From IMG/VR virus record IMGVR_UViG_3300031951_000507, positions 1 through 38,147 of that record: a stretch of DNA of 38,147 nt; one strand, 5' to 3'. Position numbers and translations under genes: made by a program. Of this stretch, positions 32,315-38,139 are shown in pieces. Numbering within the stretch: position 1 is the first letter of the stretch; every line of letters begins with the position of its first letter. The notes beneath the pieces were generated by a model. The model was given only the letters and a program-made list of their open reading frames with translations, was not told the DNA's origin and did no database searches. Origin of the DNA: a virus.

Positions 32315-32859
32315 CTCATTATATCCTTCAAATAATTAAATAGCTCTCTCATAGTCTCATCAAGTGCGACGCTTCTTCGCAAGCCTTTGGCTGCATTACT
32401 TATTAGCTCTTGCGCATCGGCTCTATCGAGTTCAAGTTCTTCGGCTAGTGATACGGTGCGTATCAGCATAGCAAAGCGCAAAGTTAATGCAAGACACTTT
32501 AAGTAGTGCATACCTTGATTGTATTTGCTTTCGAACATCTCTCGAATTGTCATACCGGTTTTATCTTTTACATACTTGATAAGCGCGTCAATTGCTTTGC
32601 TATGGTTAAAGTCTTTATGATGAAAGTATGTAAAGTCAATACCGGATCTTTGCATTAGTGTCAAATCTTTACGCAGTTGCCTTCCTTGATCCTTGGTATG
32701 CTTTCCGATATTGACATCGTTAACACTTCGACCGAATAATCTACGGCGCTCTCTTCGAAGCTCTTCGCTTAATTTAATGCGGGGCCTCCATGCGAGGCCA
32801 CCGTTTGGGTCAAGATCGGCTACATGGTTGTAGAGTGAGCCGATGGATCGGGTCTTCAT
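32311..32859 (-). CDS. DnaA-domain-IV-like HTH protein, paralogue 3 (182 aa)
   Basis: The N-terminus MKTRSIGSLYNHVADLDP aligns with paralogue 1, followed by LSEELRRERRRLFGR, the shared motif. The C-terminal helices (YLKCLALTLRFAMLIRTVSLAEELELDRADAQELISNAAK) sit where paralogues 1 and 2 have their HTH. The middle has a RQLRKDLTLMQRSGIDF segment. ATGA coupling to the helicase. Divergence is high, so shared origin is inferred from the motif order. Confidence 0.7.
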   Translation of the reverse strand: MKTRSIGSLYNHVADLDPNGGLAWRPRIKLSEELRRERRRLFGRSVNDVNIGKHTKDQGRQLRKDLTLMQRSGIDFTYFHHKDFNHSKAIDALIKYVKDKTGMTIREMFESKYNQGMHYLKCLALTLRFAMLIRTVSLAEELELDRADAQELISNAAKGLRRSVALDETMRELFNYLKDIMR

Positions 32860-32870
32860 GCTGGCACTCC

Positions 32871-33608
32871 TTAAAATCGTAGGTTAACTTTATCGCGACG
32901 CTTGTAATTATAGATTTCTTCGATGAGTAAGATATATTGATTTATATCTGTGCAATCTTGCAGAGCTAATGGCTGTATTTTAAGCTTTTGCAAAAACTCT
33001 GTAAATTCAAATTGTGGTTTTTGTAGTAATTGCATCATAGCATATATGAAATATCTTCTTCTTATACCTGCATAATATGACTCAATCATACAAAGCTTAT
33101 CCATGAAGTCTTCAGCTTCAAATAAATGAGTTACCTTGAATAAACCGCGTCTAAACTTTGATACATAACCTCCTTGAAAGGTAGTTCCGGATAAAAGCCC
33201 CATACATTCATTATACCCTATTTTATATTTATCACGGAATTCTCTAAAAACAATGTAATCTTTATATCCTAGCTTGCAATAACCATCAAGGTAATCTGCA
33301 GATACCCAATCTTTAGAATTTTGATTCAGTATATGTACTTCATTAAGACCATATCCTTTACATATAATGTAGTGAAGAGGATATCCTAATTCTTTAATGC
33401 ATTCAAAACGATGCTGACCATCTATTATCTCATATTTCTCATTTACGATAATTACAGTAAATAAATAATTGTCGTCAATTGCATTCCTTAATCGATTTAA
33501 ATGCAAAGTATTAAGGGTTCTATTACCGTCAATAGGTTTAAACAAAGAATAATCAGTAGTAGTATGAACTTGTCTTATATTAGACATTGGTTCTTGATTG
33601 TTTCTCAT
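32871..33608 (-). CDS. DGQHR / ParB-N-like protein (245 aa)
   Basis: Residues 20-110 look like a ParB/sulfiredoxin-type domain: a strand-helix start (HLNRLRNAIDDNYL), TVIIVNEKYEIIDGQHRFEC with I61-IDGQHR-67, and a following LNQNSKDW. The C-terminal part is helical and Tyr/Phe-rich. DGQHR proteins are known near DNA modification genes; some bind or process nucleic acids or nucleotides. The DNA looks AT-richer than its neighbours. GGAG lies 7 nt before ATG 33608. Confidence 0.8.
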   Translation of the reverse strand: MRNNQEPMSNIRQVHTTTDYSLFKPIDGNRTLNTLHLNRLRNAIDDNYLFTVIIVNEKYEIIDGQHRFECIKELGYPLHYIICKGYGLNEVHILNQNSKDWVSADYLDGYCKLGYKDYIVFREFRDKYKIGYNECMGLLSGTTFQGGYVSKFRRGLFKVTHLFEAEDFMDKLCMIESYYAGIRRRYFIYAMMQLLQKPQFEFTEFLQKLKIQPLALQDCTDINQYILLIEEIYNYKRRDKVNLRF

Positions 33609-33619
33609 TTCCTTACTCC

Positions 33620-33649
33620 AAAAAAAATAAATTATGCGGTTGCTACCGC
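33620..33649 (-). terminator. Possible weak terminator after the nuclease gene
   Basis: On the minus strand GCGGT, a 4-nt loop and ACCGC form a short stem (33649-33636) within the last codons, followed by an AT stretch and eight T (33627-33620). The stem is short and not immediately next to the T run, so efficiency would be partial. Confidence 0.35.
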
Positions 33650-34258
33650 GTTTGTTAAACTCAATTGCAATACCGGCTCTTTTTCAAGCCCTCTCACCAT
33701 AATATACTCATGCAAGTAGTGAATCATGTCGAAGACTTTCGCATCATTGTAAACGGGGCGCGCAAAAGTGAACTGCTGATAGTTCTTGAAGTTATCGGCT
33801 TCAGTATTCGCGAACTCGAAGACCTTATAGGTTACGAATTTTGCGCCGAATAGCTCGCAGTACACTCGCCATTGCATCGAGCTTGCATAGTCATCGTATG
33901 ATATTGGAGAATACTTGGTTTTGATTTCCACCACATCGAGTCCTATAAGTTGGTCAGCCATTCCGGTAACTGATATATCACCGAATTGAGTGCGATATAC
34001 GCGGCGAACTTTGTACTCGAATACTTTGGAGCGGTAATCCATATTAGCGCGCGCCTTGGCGATGCAATCGCTTGAAAACATGCCTTCAAATAGCATCGGC
34101 TCTTCGCTTTGCATCATTTCGTGAAAGGCCGTGCCTTTCTCCATCATTGCATTGGGCGGATCGAGCCGTAAGAGCTGGCGCTCAAACTGATCGGGCGATA
34201 GCGTGCCGTCTAAGAGACGGCGATAGCTCTCGAGCTGGGTTGCGGATATTTTAAGCAT
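33632..34258 (-). CDS. PD-(D/E)XK exonuclease (PDDEXK_1 / Cas4-RecB-like, 208 aa)
   Basis: Motifs in order: GTAFHEMM with H46, VTGMADQLIG with D102, VVEIKTK with E111 and K113, and Q129-WRVY133. This is the catalytic arrangement of RecB/AddB-type nucleases. The cysteine cluster of true Cas4 is not seen. It likely makes 3' single strands for the Sak4-like protein and so acts in recombination. TAATG coupling to the upstream gene. Confidence 0.9.
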   Translation of the reverse strand: MLKISATQLESYRRLLDGTLSPDQFERQLLRLDPPNAMMEKGTAFHEMMQSEEPMLFEGMFSSDCIAKARANMDYRSKVFEYKVRRVYRTQFGDISVTGMADQLIGLDVVEIKTKYSPISYDDYASSMQWRVYCELFGAKFVTYKVFEFANTEADNFKNYQQFTFARPVYNDAKVFDMIHYLHEYIMVRGLEKEPVLQLSLTNAVATA

Positions 34259-34485
34259 TAGCGTCTCTCATACTTCAGTGTATAATACGCTTCACTACTG
34301 CATACCTCGCCGAGTCTTCGACCGTCTTCAAAGGCTCGCATAATTTGCGCCTTTTCGTTTAGGATTAAATCCTCAAGCTCGCGATGTAATAGCTCTACGA
34401 TCTTCTCTGCGCTTAGCATTTGCACCTCTCCGCCGTAAGAGATGGGTAAGCGATAAATAAGCTCTCCTAATACCGTGCGTGTCAT
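34258..34485 (-). CDS. Small hypothetical protein (75 aa)
   Basis: Starts MTRTVLGELIYRLPISY and has a long amphipathic helix (AEKIVELLHRELEDLILNEK). Coupled by ATGA on the upstream side and TAATG downstream, so certainly part of the operon. Perhaps a regulator or subunit for the nuclease that follows; no family recognised. Confidence 0.75.
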   Translation of the reverse strand: MTRTVLGELIYRLPISYGGEVQMLSAEKIVELLHRELEDLILNEKAQIMRAFEDGRRLGEVCSSEAYYTLKYERR

Positions 34486-34658
34486 GTCGGATCCTCCACA
34501 TCATAAATAATAATCTTAGCAACTTTGCGACCGCTTGCGCCGTATTCGTACCAATGAAGAGCTATATCCCATGAGTAGGTATAATCAACTATATCTTCAT
34601 CTTGATTCATTAGCGCATAGCCTTCGTAGTAATCCTTTGGCAATTGCACCCAACTCAT
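34482..34658 (-). CDS. Small hypothetical protein (58 aa)
   Basis: Chosen start ATG 34658 (MSWVQLPKDYYEGYAL) has GGAGG 4 nt upstream and forms ATGA with the tiny membrane ORF before it. An in-frame ATG at 34703 would lie inside that ORF and adds an unlikely basic Cys-rich leader. The protein is acidic and Trp/Tyr-rich. No known family. Confidence 0.75.
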   Translation of the reverse strand: MSWVQLPKDYYEGYALMNQDEDIVDYTYSWDIALHWYEYGASGRKVAKIIIYDVEDPT

Positions 34659-34756
34659 AAGACCTCCGCGAGTAGCCACCCGGCAAGCAGAACGCCTGCA
34701 CATACGGCGAGTGATAGGATAGCGAATTCGAGTAGTGAAGCAAATAAGCGTCTCAT
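34655..34756 (-). CDS. Tiny single-pass membrane protein (33 aa)
   Basis: MRRLFASLLEFAILSLAVC followed by AGVLLAGWLLAEVL: a basic start and a single long hydrophobic helix. AAGGTG lies before the ATG. Both ends are ATGA overlaps with neighbouring genes, a pattern very unlikely by chance. Below usual gene-length cut-offs. Function unknown; could be a host membrane-acting peptide. Confidence 0.75.
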   Translation of the reverse strand: MRRLFASLLEFAILSLAVCAGVLLAGWLLAEVL

Positions 34757-35097
34757 TTTACACCTTGTTTTTTTTGTAATAGGAAGTTCTCGTATTTACG
34801 CTTGATCTGCGCTTTGTACTGCTTTTCTGGGAGTAGATACCATTTAAGGTTTTTCTCGGTAAACTGCTTATGTCTTGTAGTTCTAAAGCGTTTGTTGTTT
34901 AGATCATTAACAATAACATTCAGGTTCTTTTGACCTTTATAGGTAGCTTGAATATACTTGCGACCATCGGCCATGCTATTAAAGTATCTAATAGTACCTA
35001 CTTGATAGTAATACTTTTTAGGATGCTTTGCCCGTTTAGTTTTAGTGATAATAGGCTGTTCGCTTTTGCGAAATAGTTTTGTTAGAAAATTAAACAT
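34753..35097 (-). CDS. Basic hypothetical protein (114 aa)
   Basis: Start at ATG 35097 (MFNFLTKLFRKSEQP) is favoured: GAGG lies 9 nt upstream and the overlap with the upstream gene is only 8 nt. A start at 35130 lacks a binding site. The protein is strongly basic with many K and R and a strand-rich middle (YYYQVGTIRYFNSMADGRKY, NLNVIVNDLNNKRFR), suggesting nucleic-acid binding. No family recognised. Confidence 0.75.
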   Translation of the reverse strand: MFNFLTKLFRKSEQPIITKTKRAKHPKKYYYQVGTIRYFNSMADGRKYIQATYKGQKNLNVIVNDLNNKRFRTTRHKQFTEKNLKWYLLPEKQYKAQIKRKYENFLLQKKQGVK

Positions 35098-35986
35098 TCT
35101 TTTTATCCTCAAATTGTTTAGTCTCTGCATTCCAAGTCAAGCCACGCGCTCCAAAGGTTTGCACTACACCAGCCCAAACGGTACGCTTTACTGAATCTCC
35201 GAGCCCTGCCTTGCCAAGATCAGCGACAAACTTATTAGCATCTTTTGCGGTTTCGGCTTTCTTAATCCACTCACCTACTAGTGCAATGGCCTCTTCTTGC
35301 TCTTTGGATCGCTTTGCGATCGCGGTCTTAGTGTGATTGATAATCTCGGTTAATTGAGTAGTCATCTCATGAAGAGTGCCTACATATACGGGCTGAATCT
35401 CAGCGCAGTTTTTCGCGGTTACGGTATCGGACAAGTCAAACGTCAATACTCGCTTATTTGCGATTGTAGTGTAATATCCGACAAGATCACATGCTTGCAT
35501 TAAGAGGTCGTAGCTTGAGCCCGGTATGAGAGGGCGCTTAATTCGTACATCGCCTTCCTCTTTCTCTTTGGCATGTGCAATGAAGATCACATTCTTACCG
35601 CTTAATTTGAGAGGCAAAAAGAACTCTTGGAATAAGCGCTTAGTCTCTCCCCATAATTTGATACCATTGCGAAGTAGTGCGGGGTTTGACTTTACTAAGT
35701 AGGCTTGCATGGCTTCAATAACCGTACCGGCAGTATCGATAATTATGCTATCGTGTTGAGCGATTAGCTTATCAAGGTCAAGCTTGCTATCAATCACATC
35801 TTGCCATGAGTCAAACTGCAAAGCGTTCTTACGATGCGAAGCGCGGTGCACTCCACGGTCGAAGTCAAGTAGTAAAGGATTCGGCGCGGTGAATGCGAGG
35901 GTAGTTTTCCCGATTCCCGGATCGCCGTAAAACAAGACATTGAGTCCTAGAACATTCATGTCATCTGTCTGTTGAATTAATCTCAT
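35090..35986 (-). CDS. Sak4-like RecA-fold ATPase (AAA_24), recombinase (298 aa)
   Basis: Walker A GDPGIGKTT lies near residue 22, Walker B SIIIDTAG near 81, followed by a sensor-like VIFIAHAKEK near 135 and RPLIPGSSYDLLMQACDLVGYY. This is the AAA_24 family, which includes phage Sak4 single-strand annealing proteins that work with SSB. The C-terminal helical tail is lysine-rich. Start ATG 35986 is favoured because AGGAG lies 6 nt upstream; the ATG at 35992 touches it. Confidence 0.9.
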   Translation of the reverse strand: MRLIQQTDDMNVLGLNVLFYGDPGIGKTTLAFTAPNPLLLDFDRGVHRASHRKNALQFDSWQDVIDSKLDLDKLIAQHDSIIIDTAGTVIEAMQAYLVKSNPALLRNGIKLWGETKRLFQEFFLPLKLSGKNVIFIAHAKEKEEGDVRIKRPLIPGSSYDLLMQACDLVGYYTTIANKRVLTFDLSDTVTAKNCAEIQPVYVGTLHEMTTQLTEIINHTKTAIAKRSKEQEEAIALVGEWIKKAETAKDANKFVADLGKAGLGDSVKRTVWAGVVQTFGARGLTWNAETKQFEDKKNV

Positions 35987-36194
35987 CTCCATCTCCTAAG
36001 AGCTTTTTAAGCTCGCTATAATTTAGTAAATACATAGACTTTTGCCCGTATGCTATTTCTTTGATCTTGCGAAGTACGGGCGGCTTCGCGTTTCTTTCAT
36101 CTGTTTCAGGTCTTCCGCGTGCTAGGTAGTGAAGGTATCGCATTGAGAGTCCGAATATCTCCGAGGCCTCTCGGATTGTTAGCCATTCTCTCAT
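35961..36194 (-). CDS. HTH_17 / AlpA-like DNA-binding protein (77 aa)
   Basis: REWLTIREASEIFGLSMRYLHYLARG is a MerR/excisionase-type helix-turn-helix, followed by a wing-like segment (KPPVLRKIKEIAYGQKSMYLLNYSELKKLL). Proteins like this act as excisionase or small regulators. Since no integrase was found here, regulation of early genes is more likely. GAGGT precedes the ATG; ATGA coupling upstream. Confidence 0.85.
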   Translation of the reverse strand: MREWLTIREASEIFGLSMRYLHYLARGRPETDERNAKPPVLRKIKEIAYGQKSMYLLNYSELKKLLGDGDEINSTDR

Positions 36195-36292
36195 CTAATA
36201 ACCTCGCCGAGAGTCCACTTTTCAAATTGAGTGATAAGCCATAATGCAAAGATCATGAATACCACGCCGTGCCATAGTTTGCCCTTCTTCAT
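36191..36292 (-). CDS. Tiny single-pass membrane protein (33 aa)
   Basis: MKKGKLWHGVVFMIFALWLI then TQFEKWTLGEVIR: a basic start and one membrane helix. GGAGG lies 6 nt before the ATG. ATGA overlaps with both neighbours. Too short for many gene finders. Function unknown. Confidence 0.75.
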   Translation of the reverse strand: MKKGKLWHGVVFMIFALWLITQFEKWTLGEVIR

Positions 36293-36450
36293 ATCTTGCC
36301 TCCGATATAGGTTAGTAAAGTTCCGACTGCTATGCCGAAATTGACATAGGTAATGATAATCCATTTGCCTCGATATTCAACTACTTGAGTTCCGAGCGGC
36401 GCTTCATTTTGCGCCGCTTGCTTGGTTGGGTAAAGTTTGTAAAGTTTCAT
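36289..36450 (-). CDS. Small membrane protein (53 aa)
   Basis: Starts MKLYKLYPTKQAAQNEAPLG, followed by a strand and a membrane helix (IIITYVNFGIAVGTLLTYIG). AAGGAGG lies close to the ATG, and the stop overlaps the next ATG as ATGA. It fills a stretch that would otherwise look gene-free. Function unknown. Confidence 0.75.
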   Translation of the reverse strand: MKLYKLYPTKQAAQNEAPLGTQVVEYRGKWIIITYVNFGIAVGTLLTYIGGKI

Positions 36451-36466
36451 GCTTTCCCTCCTTTTG

Positions 36467-36670
36467 TTATTGTTTGATTCTTTTTATAGCTGTGTAAAGA
36501 GATTTGTCTAAAGATCCATCAGGGTTAACTGTTTTGAATTGTGGTAATATTAACAATCTAACGGCCTGCATGCATGGATACCATTCAGTTGAATTTGTCC
36601 ATTCGCACCATAACTTTACTTCATGCTTTGAGCTTGGTGCAAATTGGTGGTTATTCTCTTTCTTACTCAT
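36467..36670 (-). CDS. Small hypothetical early protein (67 aa)
   Basis: Begins MSKKENNHQFAPSSKHEVKL. GGAG lies 6 nt before the ATG in a 27-bp stretch also found before the upstream gene. The body is Trp-rich (WCEWTNSTEWYPC) and ends in a basic helix. Early position suggests a host-takeover or regulatory protein. No family recognised. Confidence 0.7.
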   Translation of the reverse strand: MSKKENNHQFAPSSKHEVKLWCEWTNSTEWYPCMQAVRLLILPQFKTVNPDGSLDKSLYTAIKRIKQ

Positions 36671-36682
36671 GCCGTTCTCCGT
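36656..36682 (-). repeat. Duplicated translation start region, copy 2
   Basis: The ribosome binding site, ATG and first five codons of the 67-aa gene nearly repeat those of the 99-aa gene (36969-36996), with one extra base in the other copy. The two proteins share only MSKKE, so the repeat is at DNA or RNA level. Confidence 0.75.
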
Positions 36683-36683
36683 G

Positions 36684-36983
36684 TTAATAAAGTTCTCTAA
36701 AATTTCCGTCCCATTCTCCGATATTCACTACTTTGCCATTTTCGTACTGCTCACCAATCTTTTTGTCATTTTCATCGTAGATTCCTATCGGTCTCATCTC
36801 TTGTCCATATTTCTCCATATTCCAAATCCAATCACAAAGCGTATCCCATGTCAACCAAAGCTCGTCTCTTAATTGTATATCTGTTTCGACATCCGCTTTT
36901 TCTTTAATCACATTTTGAATGTCTTTGAGTTCTTGGATTCTGTTTTGAACTCTTTGTCTTTCTTTTTGCTCTTTCTTACTCAT
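36684..36983 (-). CDS. Early protein, coiled coil then MORN-like end (99 aa)
   Basis: First gene after the early promoter. N-terminal charged helix (QKERQRVQNRIQELKDIQNVIKEKAD), then a Trp-rich helix and a strand end (IGEQYENGKVVNIGEWDGNFRELY). GGAG lies 7 nt upstream, and the 5' region is duplicated before the next gene. Function unknown. Confidence 0.75.
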   Translation of the reverse strand: MSKKEQKERQRVQNRIQELKDIQNVIKEKADVETDIQLRDELWLTWDTLCDWIWNMEKYGQEMRPIGIYDENDKKIGEQYENGKVVNIGEWDGNFRELY

Positions 36984-36996
36984 GTCCGTTCTCCGT
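36969..36996 (-). repeat. Duplicated translation start region, copy 1
   Basis: Covers the ribosome binding site and first codons of the 99-aa early gene. Nearly identical to 36656-36682. It may result from a local duplication or be kept for shared control, for example by a small RNA or a repressor of translation. Confidence 0.75.
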
Positions 36997-37024
36997 TTGT
37001 GTTATTGCGTTGTTGATTACGGTT

Positions 37025-37055
37025 CAAACTTACGAACAAAACAAAAGCAATGCAA
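37025..37055 (-). promoter_or_regulatory. Leftward early promoter, Bacteroidota type
   Basis: On the minus strand TTG (37055-37053), 20 bases and TAAGTTTG (37032-37025) match the Bacteroidota sigma-ABfr consensus TTG-N19-21-TAnnTTTG. Transcription should begin near 37019, leaving a leader of about 36 nt with the ribosome binding site of the 99-aa gene. It would drive the early small-gene chain and probably the replication block. Confidence 0.8.
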
Positions 37056-37068
37056 GTATTTTTTTAAT

Positions 37069-37257
37069 TTATCGTGAAATTTTTATTTTTTCGGGTAGGT
37101 GCAAGCTTTGTAAGTGCTTGTATTCTCTAGGAGTTATAGCGAATAAAATAATTTTGCGCACGGCGGTAAGTTCAGCGAGTGAGAGAACTGCAGATAGTGA
37201 GGTGACGGCGCATCCATAGGATTGCCCGCTCTTTTTTATTATTCTAATTTGGTGCAT
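37069..37257 (-). CDS. Possible small ORF upstream of the early promoter (62 aa)
   Basis: The frame begins MHQIRIIKKSGQSYGCAVTS and ends basic. There is no ribosome binding site. A TATCTTTG box (37269-37262) lies just before the ATG, so a leaderless message is conceivable, but its -33 region is poor. Helical stretches are present but no family. It may not be a gene; if not, this stretch is non-coding. Confidence 0.3.
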   Translation of the reverse strand: MHQIRIIKKSGQSYGCAVTSLSAVLSLAELTAVRKIILFAITPREYKHLQSLHLPEKIKISR

Positions 37258-37279
37258 TCAACAAAGATAGGTATTTTTG
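37249..37279 (+). promoter_or_regulatory. Rightward promoter for small RNA, Bacteroidota type
   Basis: On the plus strand TTG (37249-37251), exactly 20 bases and TATTTTTG (37272-37279) match TTG-N20-TAnnTTTG. It points against all genes of the genome, towards a strong terminator about 75 bp away. Expected transcription start near 37284. Confidence 0.7.
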
Positions 37280-37283
37280 GAAT

Positions 37284-37359
37284 GTAACCTTTACTGCGGT
37301 TACAAAATACTTATGGCGTAACATGAGTGTATGGCGATCTGGGGAGATCGCCTTTTTTT
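37284..37359 (+). ncRNA. Predicted small RNA, about 75 nt
   Basis: The only likely rightward transcript. It is bounded by a consensus promoter (37249-37279) and a perfect terminator (37333-37359). The 5' end can form a 7-bp hairpin (TGTAACC with GGTTACA, 8-nt loop, 37283-37304), followed by a 28-nt unpaired middle and the terminator hairpin. No ORF with a ribosome binding site is inside. It could be an antisense-type regulator of phage or host messages. Alternatively the 5' dyad is a repressor operator at the start site. Confidence 0.6.
37333..37359 (+). terminator. Rho-independent terminator, rightward
   Basis: GGCGATCT, GGGG loop, AGATCGCC: a perfect 8-bp stem, followed by seven T. On the minus strand there is no T run after the stem, so it acts only on rightward transcripts. 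Confidence 0.9.
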
Positions 37360-37435
37360 ATTTGGATATCAAGCGCGGGGTAGTTATATTGCATTCAGCG
37401 GTCTACCATAACCGCCTGCCTCCCCCCGAAGCAAG
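37360..37435. other. Gene-free stretch between the two rightward terminators
   Basis: No ORF or promoter consensus was seen. GCGGT and ACCGC (around 37399-37416) can form a 5-bp hairpin with an 8-nt loop, and a run of six C follows. It lies past the end of the late operon and may hold its 3' untranslated region. Confidence 0.5.
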
Positions 37436-37469
37436 ACCCGCTATCTATCTGATAAGCGGGTTCTTTTTT
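37436..37469 (+). terminator. Second rightward terminator
   Basis: ACCCGCT (37436-37442) pairs with AGCGGGT (37455-37461), with further ATC/GAT pairing inside, and TCTTTTTT follows. It covers the last codons of the 68-aa gene on the other strand. It would catch rightward read-through; in the leftward direction the same stem has only a weak T-rich tail. Confidence 0.7.
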
Positions 37470-37651
37470 GCATACTCTTCGCGAAGGCACTTGATAAAGA
37501 ACTGAAGGCTAGCTACTTTGCCCTGCATGAATAAGACTTCATCTGCGAGCCGTACGGCCTCGCCTACGGCCTTTGTGATAGGCATGCGTTTTGTCTTCGC
37601 GAACTTGCGAATACGCTCTTCATCATGCGGGTCTGTGATGCGTATATTCAT
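37445..37651 (-). CDS. Small ribbon-helix-helix-like or helical protein (68 aa)
   Basis: MNIRITDPHDEERIRKFAKT begins with a strand followed by a helix, then KRMPITKAVGEAVRLADEVL, a second helix, as in CopG/Arc-type ribbon-helix-helix proteins. The C-terminal helix is long. TAATG coupling to the upstream tip protein gene makes it the last gene of the late operon. It may be a DNA-binding regulator acting on the neighbouring control region. Confidence 0.65.
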   Translation of the reverse strand: MNIRITDPHDEERIRKFAKTKRMPITKAVGEAVRLADEVLFMQGKVASLQFFIKCLREEYAKKNPLIR

Positions 37652-38139
37652 TAGTCGCGTCTCAGTACGATTTGCCCTTTGATAGCAGCGCCGCTTGCGA
37701 AAGTTTCGCCATCAAGTAAAACGGGAACTATGTAAAGAGTACGGCTAGTGCTTTGGCATACATACTTGATATCGAGTGAAGTCTGAAGAACGCATACTCC
37801 CGATGCTCCATCTACCCAAGTGGTACCGGTATCATAGTAACCGACAAGAGTATCAAATTGAGCGCTCGTAAAAGCTTGCGGCGAATTACGCGCGGCGGGT
37901 GTAATAGCAGAGCCGAATATCCACATTCTTATATTAGGCTTTTGCAAAGCTCCAGGAGAGGTTTCTTTTAGTATGATGCGCTCTATGACTCCAGAGAAGC
38001 CAAGAAAGCGCGCTGAGTCTACTGCAATAGCTCCTGAAGTGAGAACATCTCCACTCGCATACGCTGCCGTATCGAGCGTTCCGAAGTCTATGGTTTGAAG
38101 TGTTCTATCTTCGCCAGTTTTACCGGTATAAAATTCCAT
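37651..38139 (-). CDS. Tail-tip or receptor-binding protein, paralogue B (162 aa)
   Basis: Paralogue of the 175-aa protein ending at 38: shared Y-x-GKTGED start, the R-x-W-x-F-x(3)-IT segment (RMWIFGSAITP) and an L-R-R-D end. The two genes are separated by 2 nt across the circle junction. Composition is beta-rich with A, S and T. AAGAGA lies just before the ATG, found in the left terminal repeat. Probably part of the adsorption tip; the duplicates may form a hetero-oligomer. Confidence 0.8.
   Translation of the reverse strand: MEFYTGKTGEDRTLQTIDFGTLDTAAYASGDVLTSGAIAVDSARFLGFSGVIERIILKETSPGALQKPNIRMWIFGSAITPAARNSPQAFTSAQFDTLVGYYDTGTTWVDGASGVCVLQTSLDIKYVCQSTSRTLYIVPVLLDGETFASGAAIKGQIVLRRD

Noticed and set aside
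33632-34258. Calling the PD-(D/E)XK protein Cas4
   Set aside because: No iron-sulphur cysteine cluster is seen and there are no cas genes or CRISPR repeats in the window.
37370-37442. tRNA-like look of the gene-free stretch (GCGGGGT start, central GCGGT/ACCGC arm, ACCCGC end)
   Set aside because: The central loop has 8 nt instead of 7, no T-arm with a GTTCGA-type loop is present, and acceptor pairing is poor on both strands.
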